Source of the DNA: Rhodobacter sp. CACIA14H1
Lineage (GTDB): Bacteria > Pseudomonadota > Alphaproteobacteria > Rhodobacterales > Rhodobacteraceae
Length of the DNA stretch: 38,400 nt
NCBI GenBank assembly: GCA_000500915.1
Contig: AYNO01000013.1
Coordinates: forward strand, 1 to 38,400
Direction: 5' to 3'
A program made the translations under genes and the position numbers. Shown in pieces: positions 33,758 to 38,400 of the stretch. The notes under the pieces were generated by a model. The model searched no databases and was not told the origin of the DNA. It saw only the letters and a program-made list of their open reading frames with translations. Numbering within the stretch: position 1 is the stretch's first letter; each line of letters starts with the position of its first letter.

Positions 33758-33782
33758 GGGCAATATGAAAACATCATTGCCC
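33758..33782. promoter_or_regulatory. Inverted repeat GGGCAAT-N11-ATTGCCC between permease and mgs operons
   Basis: Perfect 7-bp arms separated by ATGAAAACATC, in the centre of the AT-rich divergent region (33623-33868). Size and spacing would suit a dimeric activator or repressor site serving both directions. Confidence 0.4.
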
Positions 33783-33807
33783 GTAGGTTAAAAAAGTTTC
33801 TTCGCAG

Positions 33808-33836
33808 TTGAACGGACAATTCTTCGGTGCTAGCGT
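33808..33836 (+). promoter_or_regulatory. Sigma70-like promoter of mgsABC-gmaS
   Basis: TTGAAC (33808-33813), 17 nt, TAGCGT (33831-33836), 32 nt before the mgsA ATG. The -35 and spacing are good, the -10 is only fair. Confidence 0.45.
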
Positions 33837-33868
33837 TACCGCCAGAAGCGAACAGAGGAGTCGATGCC

Positions 33869-34765
33869 ATGTGTGGAATCGTCGGGCTTTTCCTGAAAGA
33901 CCCCAAGCTAGAGCCGCAGCTCGGTGCCATGCTCACCGACATGCTCATCACCATGACGGACCGCGGCCCCGACTCGGCGGGCATCGCGATCTATGGCCGC
34001 CCCGAAAAGGGCAAGGCCAAGCTGACCGTGCAATCCCCCGCGCCCGAGGCCGATTTCGCCACGCTGGCCGAAGACCTCGGCCGCGCCATCGCCGCCAAGG
34101 TGACGGGTCAGGTCAAGGACACGCACATGGTCCTCGAACTGCCCGAAGACCGGCTTGACGCCGCCCGCCACGCCATGCGCGACCTGCGCCCGAAGGCCAA
34201 GGTGATGTCGGCAGGCGAAGGCATCGAAATCTACAAGGAAGTGGGCCTTCCCAAGGACGTCGCCGCCCGTTTCGACGTGTCGCGCATGTCCGGCACCCAC
34301 GGCATCGGGCACACCCGCATGGCCACCGAATCCGCCGTCACCACGATGGGCGCACACCCCTTCTCGACCGGCGCGGACCAGTGCCTCGTCCATAACGGGT
34401 CGCTGTCCAACCACAATTCCGTCCGCCGCGTGCTGCGTCAGGCGGGCATGACGTTCGAGACGGAAAACGACACCGAAGTCGCCGCCGCCTTCATCAGCCA
34501 CAAGCTTCAGGAAGGCGCCAAGCTGGGCGAGGCGATGGAAGCCACGCTCACCGACCTTGACGGCTTCTTCACCTTCGTCGTCGGCACGAAAAACGGCTTC
34601 GGCGTCGTCCGCGACCCGATCGCCTGCAAGCCCGCCGTGATGGCCGAAACCGACCAGTATGTCGCCTTCGGCTCCGAATACCGCGCGATGGTCAACCTGC
34701 CGGGCATCGACAGCGCCCGCGTCTGGGAACCGGAGCCTGCCACCGTCTATTTCTGGGAACGCTGA
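33869..34765 (+). CDS. mgsA: N-methylglutamate synthase subunit A (class II glutamine amidotransferase)
   Basis: 298 aa from ATG 33869, so that Cys2 of MCGIVGLFLKD is the N-terminal nucleophile; the ORF start at 33827 would bury it. GAGGAG precedes it. Class II GATase (Ntn) fold as in GltS and PurF: ITMTDRGPDSAGIAIYG, GHTRMATESAV, HNGSLSNHNSVR. N-methylglutamate synthase moves the methylamino group of gamma-glutamylmethylamide (or methylamine) onto 2-oxoglutarate; this subunit would handle the glutamyl-amide side. First gene of mgsABC-gmaS. Confidence 0.92.
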   Translation: MCGIVGLFLKDPKLEPQLGAMLTDMLITMTDRGPDSAGIAIYGRPEKGKAKLTVQSPAPEADFATLAEDLGRAIAAKVTGQVKDTHMVLELPEDRLDAARHAMRDLRPKAKVMSAGEGIEIYKEVGLPKDVAARFDVSRMSGTHGIGHTRMATESAVTTMGAHPFSTGADQCLVHNGSLSNHNSVRRVLRQAGMTFETENDTEVAAAFISHKLQEGAKLGEAMEATLTDLDGFFTFVVGTKNGFGVVRDPIACKPAVMAETDQYVAFGSEYRAMVNLPGIDSARVWEPEPATVYFWER

Positions 34766-34769
34766 GACC

Positions 34770-35459
34770 ATGCAGACATTCGACCTCTCCGCCCAAGGCT
34801 TGCGGGCGCTGAACTCGACCCTCCACGGCCTCAAGGGCCAGACGAACATGACCTCTTGGGAAATCATCAATCCCAAGGGCGCCCATGCCATCGCCGTCGG
34901 CCTCGACGCGCCTGTCGATGTCACCGTGCGCGGATCGACCGGCTACTACTGCGCCGGCATGAACAAGCAGGCGACCGTCCGCGTCAAAGGCTCTGCCGGT
35001 CCGGGCGTGGCGGAAAACATGATGTCGGGCACCGTCATCATCGACGGCGACGCCAGCCAGTATGCGGGCGCCACCGGCCGTGGCGGCCTGCTGGTCATCA
35101 AGGGCAACGCCTCCTCGCGCTGCGGCATCTCGATGAAGGGCATCGACATCGTGGTGCATGGGAACATCGGCCATATGTCCGCCTTCATGGCCCAGTCGGG
35201 CAACATGGTCGTCCTCGGCGACGCGGGCGAAGCCCTTGGCGACTCCCTCTACGAAGCCCGCCTTTTCGTGCGCGGCTCGGTCAAGTCCCTTGGTGCCGAC
35301 TGCATCGAAAAAGAGATGCGCCCCGAACACCTCGCCCTTCTGGCGGACCTGCTGAAGCGGGGCGAAGCCGACCATCTGGCCAAGCCCGAGGAATTCAAAC
35401 GCTACGGCTCCGCCCGCAAGCTTTACACCTTCAATATCGACAACGCGTCGTCCTACTGA
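34770..35459 (+). CDS. mgsB: N-methylglutamate synthase subunit B (GltB GXGXG domain)
   Basis: 229 aa from ATG 34770 (MQTFDLSAQGLRALNSTLH), 4 nt after mgsA. Corresponds to the C-terminal right-handed beta-helix (GXGXG) domain of large glutamate synthase: AVGLDAPVDVTVRGSTGYYCAGMNKQATVRVKG, GHMSAFMAQSGNMVVLGDAGEALGDSLYEARLFVRG. This domain is structural in GltS and here is a separate protein. The longer ORF from 34659 is a shadow in mgsA. Confidence 0.92.
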   Translation: MQTFDLSAQGLRALNSTLHGLKGQTNMTSWEIINPKGAHAIAVGLDAPVDVTVRGSTGYYCAGMNKQATVRVKGSAGPGVAENMMSGTVIIDGDASQYAGATGRGGLLVIKGNASSRCGISMKGIDIVVHGNIGHMSAFMAQSGNMVVLGDAGEALGDSLYEARLFVRGSVKSLGADCIEKEMRPEHLALLADLLKRGEADHLAKPEEFKRYGSARKLYTFNIDNASSY

Positions 35460-35472
35460 GGCTGCAACAAGA

Positions 35473-36801
35473 ATGAGCGATTTCCCCCGTACGCCGCCCA
35501 AGCAGTCGTGGACCTTCTCCAACGACATCAACGCCGAAATCCGCCGCGCCGCCGCAACCGGCATCTACGACATCCGTGGCGGCGGATCGAAGCGCAAGCT
35601 TCCCCACTTCGACGACCTGCTGTTCCTCGGCGCCTCCATCAGCCGCTACCCGCTGGAAGGCTACCGCGAGAAATGCGCGACCGACGTCTGGCTCGGCACC
35701 CGCTACGCCAAGAAACCGATCCACCTCGACATCCCCGTGACCATCGCAGGCATGTCCTTCGGCGCCCTCTCCGGCCCGGCGAAAGAGGCCCTCGGTCGCG
35801 GCGCCTCTGCCGCAGGCACCTCCACCACCACTGGTGACGGCGGCATGACGGAAGAGGAGCGGGGCCATTCCAAGACCCTCGTCTATCAATACCTCCCCTC
35901 GCGCTACGGCATGAACCCCGACGACCTGCGCCGCGCCGACGCGATCGAAGTCGTGGTGGGGCAGGGGGCAAAGCCCGGCGGCGGCGGGATGCTGCTCGGG
36001 CAAAAGATTTCCGACCGCGTCGCCCAGATGCGCAACCTGCCCAAGGGCATCGACCAGCGCTCTGCCTGCCGCCATCCGGACTGGACGGGGCCGGACGACC
36101 TTGAAATCAAGATCCTCGAACTGCGCGAAATCACCGACTGGGAAAAGCCGATCTACGTGAAAGTCGGCGGCGCACGCCCCTATTACGACACTGCGCTCGC
36201 CGTGAAGGCCGGCGCTGACGTCGTGGTCCTCGACGGGATGCAGGGCGGCACCGCCGCCACGCAGGACGTCTTCATCGAAAACGTCGGGATGCCCATCCTC
36301 GCCTGCATCCCGCAGGCCGTGAAGGCGCTGCAGGACCTCGGGATGCACCGCAAGGTGCAACTGATCGTGTCAGGCGGCATCCGCACCGGGGCCGACGTGG
36401 CCAAGGCCATGGCGCTGGGCGCAGATGCCGTGGCCATCGGCACCGCGGCCCTCGTGGCGCTGGGCGACAACGACCCCGCGCTGGAGGCCGAATACAACAA
36501 GCTCGGCACCACCGCCGGCGCCTATGACGACTGGCACGAAGGCAAGGACCCTGCGGGCATCACCACGCAGGACCCCGAACTCTTCAAACGTTTCGACCCC
36601 ATCCTCGGTGGTCGCCGCCTGAAGAATTACCTCAAGGTCATGACGCTGGAGGCGCAGACGATCGCCCGCGCCTGCGGCAAGAATCACCTGCACAATCTGG
36701 AACCCGAAGACCTCTGCGCCCTGTCCATCGAAGCCGCCGCAATGGCTGGCGTCCCGCTGGCAGGCACGAACTGGATCCCGGGCCGGAACGGCAGCTTCTG
36801 A
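35473..36801 (+). CDS. mgsC: N-methylglutamate synthase subunit C (FMN glutamate synthase domain)
   Basis: 442 aa. FMN-binding TIM barrel of the GltB central domain and the catalytic subunit for reductive transfer. Motifs: IAGMSFGALSGPAKEALGRGA, GQGAKPGGGGMLLGQK, YVKVGGARPYYDTALAVKAGADVVVLDGMQGGTAAT, IVSGGIRTGADVAKAMALGADAVAIGTAAL. In classical glutamate synthase a Cys-rich segment for [3Fe-4S] follows; here the region reads DNDPALEAEYNKLGTTAGAYDDWHEGKDPAGITTQDPEL with no Cys. 13 nt after mgsB. Confidence 0.92.
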   Translation: MSDFPRTPPKQSWTFSNDINAEIRRAAATGIYDIRGGGSKRKLPHFDDLLFLGASISRYPLEGYREKCATDVWLGTRYAKKPIHLDIPVTIAGMSFGALSGPAKEALGRGASAAGTSTTTGDGGMTEEERGHSKTLVYQYLPSRYGMNPDDLRRADAIEVVVGQGAKPGGGGMLLGQKISDRVAQMRNLPKGIDQRSACRHPDWTGPDDLEIKILELREITDWEKPIYVKVGGARPYYDTALAVKAGADVVVLDGMQGGTAATQDVFIENVGMPILACIPQAVKALQDLGMHRKVQLIVSGGIRTGADVAKAMALGADAVAIGTAALVALGDNDPALEAEYNKLGTTAGAYDDWHEGKDPAGITTQDPELFKRFDPILGGRRLKNYLKVMTLEAQTIARACGKNHLHNLEPEDLCALSIEAAAMAGVPLAGTNWIPGRNGSF

Positions 36802-36851
36802 AGACACACACGGCGCAAAGCCGGACAAAGGACAGGACAGGGAGTTTTTTC

Positions 36852-38159
36852 ATGGCAAAAGATCTTGCCAAATGGGCCGCCGAACGTGGCGTGAAGTACT
36901 TCATGATCTCCTACACCGATCTCTTCGGTGGTCAGCGCGCAAAGCTCGTGCCGACGCAGGCGATCAACGACATGGCCGAAGAAGGGGCAGGTTTCGCCGG
37001 TTTCGCCACATGGCTTGACCTGACCCCCGCCCATCCGGACCTCATGGCCGTGCCGGACCCCGACAGCGCGATCCAGCTGCCGTGGAAGAAGGACGTCGCA
37101 TGGGTCGCCGCCCGCGCCACGATGGAAGGCAAGCTCGTCGATCAGGCCCCCCGCAACGTGCTGGAACGGCTGATCGGCGAAGCCGCCAAGGAAGGCCTGC
37201 GCGTGAAGACCGGGGTGGAACCCGAATTCTTCATCCTGAACGCCGAAGGCACCGCCGCCTCCGACATCTACGACACGGCGGAAAAGCCCTGCTACGACCA
37301 GCAGGCGATCATGCGCCGCTACGACGTCATCAGCGAGATCTGCGACTACATGCTGGAACTCGGCTGGGAGGCCTACCAGAACGACCACGAAGACGCGATC
37401 GGCCAGTTCGAGATGAACTGGAAATACGACGATGTCCTCCAGACCGCCGACAAGCACAGCTTCTTCAAGTTCATGGTGAAGTCGGTGTCGGAAAAGCACG
37501 GCTTCCGCGCCACCTTCATGCCCAAACCCTTCAAGGGGTTGACCGGGTCGGGCTGCCACGCTCATATCTCGGTCTGGTCGCTGGACGGCAAGACCAACGC
37601 CTTCTCCGACCCGACGAAGGAGCTGTCGCTGTCGGATCAGGGGCGCAACTTCCTCGGCGGGATCATGAAGCACGCCTCGGCCCTTGCCGCGATCTGCAAC
37701 CCGACCGTCAACAGCTACAAGCGCATCAACGCCCCCCGCACCTCCTCCGGCGCGACATGGGCACCCAACACCGTGACCTGGACCGGCAACAACCGGACCC
37801 ACATGGTCCGCGTCCCCGGCCCCGGCCGCTTCGAACTGCGCCTGCCCGACGGCGCGGCAAACCCCTACCTGCTGCAGGCCGTCATCCTTGCCGCAGGCCT
37901 CGATGGCGTGCGCACCAAGGCCGACCCCGGCCGCCGCTACGACATCGACATGTACCAGCAGGGCCATACCGTGAAAGGTGCGCCCAAACTGCCGCTGAAC
38001 CTGCTCGACGCGCTGCGCGAATACGACAAGGACAAGACGCTGAAGGCCATGATGGGCGAGGAATTCTCGGCCGCCTACCTGAAGCTCAAGCATCAGGAAT
38101 GGAACAGCTTCGTCTCCCACTTCTCGCGCTGGGAACACGAGAACACGCTGGACATCTGA
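36852..38159 (+). CDS. gmaS: Gamma-glutamylmethylamide synthetase (glutamine synthetase family)
   Basis: 435 aa. GmaS ligates methylamine to the gamma-carboxyl of glutamate with ATP, the entry step of the indirect methylamine pathway. Glutamine synthetase fold: N-terminal beta-grasp (KYFMISYTDLFGGQRAKLVP), metal/glutamate site VEPEFFILN, EDAIGQFEMNWKYDD, GSGCHAHISVW, ATP site KRINAPRTSSGATWAPNTVTWTGNNRTHMVRVPGPGRFELRLPDGAANPYLL. The substitutions and length match GmaS more than GlnA, which is about 470 aa with an adenylylation loop; none is seen. GGGAG precedes the ATG. Ends the mgs operon before a strong terminator. Confidence 0.93.
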   Translation: MAKDLAKWAAERGVKYFMISYTDLFGGQRAKLVPTQAINDMAEEGAGFAGFATWLDLTPAHPDLMAVPDPDSAIQLPWKKDVAWVAARATMEGKLVDQAPRNVLERLIGEAAKEGLRVKTGVEPEFFILNAEGTAASDIYDTAEKPCYDQQAIMRRYDVISEICDYMLELGWEAYQNDHEDAIGQFEMNWKYDDVLQTADKHSFFKFMVKSVSEKHGFRATFMPKPFKGLTGSGCHAHISVWSLDGKTNAFSDPTKELSLSDQGRNFLGGIMKHASALAAICNPTVNSYKRINAPRTSSGATWAPNTVTWTGNNRTHMVRVPGPGRFELRLPDGAANPYLLQAVILAAGLDGVRTKADPGRRYDIDMYQQGHTVKGAPKLPLNLLDALREYDKDKTLKAMMGEEFSAAYLKLKHQEWNSFVSHFSRWEHENTLDI

Positions 38160-38187
38160 CAGACTTACCCCCCTGAGGGTCACTTCC

Positions 38188-38218
38188 CCCGCCGGAGCGA
38201 TCCGGCGGGTTTCTTTTT
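38188..38218 (+). terminator. Rho-independent terminator after gmaS
   Basis: CCCGCCGGA-GCGA-TCCGGCGGG followed by TTTCTTTTT. Perfect 9-bp stem, GNRA tetraloop and a strong T tail, 29 nt after the gmaS stop. Confidence 0.92.
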
Positions 38219-38273
38219 GGGCGGACATGCTCTGTCAAGCCCGCCACGGGTTTGTCAGTCGGGCACTGAAGCA

Positions 38274-38400
38274 CAACGGTTGGGTCCGGACCGTGGCCCA
38301 AAGCCACGGTCCGCGCACGACCCGCCCCACCGGGTCGTGCGCCCGAGGCGCCCGCCCCGGCGGGTCATGCGCGGCCCTACCGGCGGCGCAGGGAAACGCT
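38274..38400 (+). repeat. Structured dispersed repeat, copy 2 (runs off the window)
   Basis: Gapless match to 29314-29438. Hairpin A is identical (38287-38313). Hairpin B is GCGCACGACCCG-CCCCAC-CGGGTCGTGCGC (38313-38342), with A38320 and T38335 replacing T and A of copy 1 at paired positions. GCGGCCCTACCGGCGG is kept; the right half of hairpin C lies beyond 38400. No gene is seen between the gmaS terminator and the window end. Confidence 0.8.

Noticed and set aside
1-38400. tRNA or rRNA genes
   Set aside because: No cloverleaf with GTTCRA T-arm and acceptor pairing or conserved rRNA segments noticed; not searched computationally.

Overview
The window looks like a GC-rich alphaproteobacterium of the Rhodobacterales (Paracoccaceae). 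The evidence is gene order: hupTUV-hypF-hupSLC-hupDFGHJK-hypAB-hupR-hypCDE is the layout known from Rhodobacter capsulatus. Genes are densely packed with ATGA/GTGA overlaps, and the N-methylglutamate type of methylamine metabolism is present. The species cannot be named from sequence alone.

Region 1 (about 1-21.0 kb) is a complete H2-uptake [NiFe]-hydrogenase locus. HupUV is the H2 sensor, HupT the sensor kinase and HupR the response regulator. HupS and HupL are the enzyme, exported through the Tat signal on HupS and attached to the quinone pool through cytochrome b HupC. HypA-F make and insert the NiFe(CN)2CO centre. HupD, F, G, H, J and K mature the uptake enzyme. Three departures from the standard layout are an antisense amidase gene between hypF and hupS, a 66-aa HPGH membrane protein between hupL and hupC, and a structured 387-nt gap before hupD.

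Region 2 (about 21.0-24.0 kb) holds a CNNM/CorC-type CBS membrane protein (minus strand) and a membrane-anchored alpha/beta hydrolase with a multi-TM C-terminal half. Neither is obviously linked to its neighbours.

Region 3 (about 24.2-38.4 kb) is a methylated-amine locus. GmaS makes gamma-glutamylmethylamide, MgsABC makes N-methylglutamate, and MgdABCD (SoxBDAG-like) oxidises it to glutamate plus a C1 unit. An XRE-cupin regulator lies between mgd and mgs. A divergent operon encodes three small membrane proteins (95, 125 and 55 aa) plus an APC-family permease, followed by two unrecognised membrane proteins. I think the permease with its three small partners is the best candidate for a little-described system here, probably methylamine or N-methylated amino acid uptake.

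Sequence integrity: hupT, hupF/hupG and the CBS gene each carry apparent 1-nt indels, mostly in G/C runs, with coherent protein on both sides. This pattern suggests consensus errors more than gene decay, but only reads can decide.

Non-coding structure: a repeat of about 125 bp occurs twice, 8,960 bp apart, and its hairpin differs between copies only by a compensatory base-pair change. A second short repeat (CACCCCC..GG.TATTTGG) also occurs twice. A shared TGTTCRCTGAG motif lies before the XRE gene and before the permease operon.
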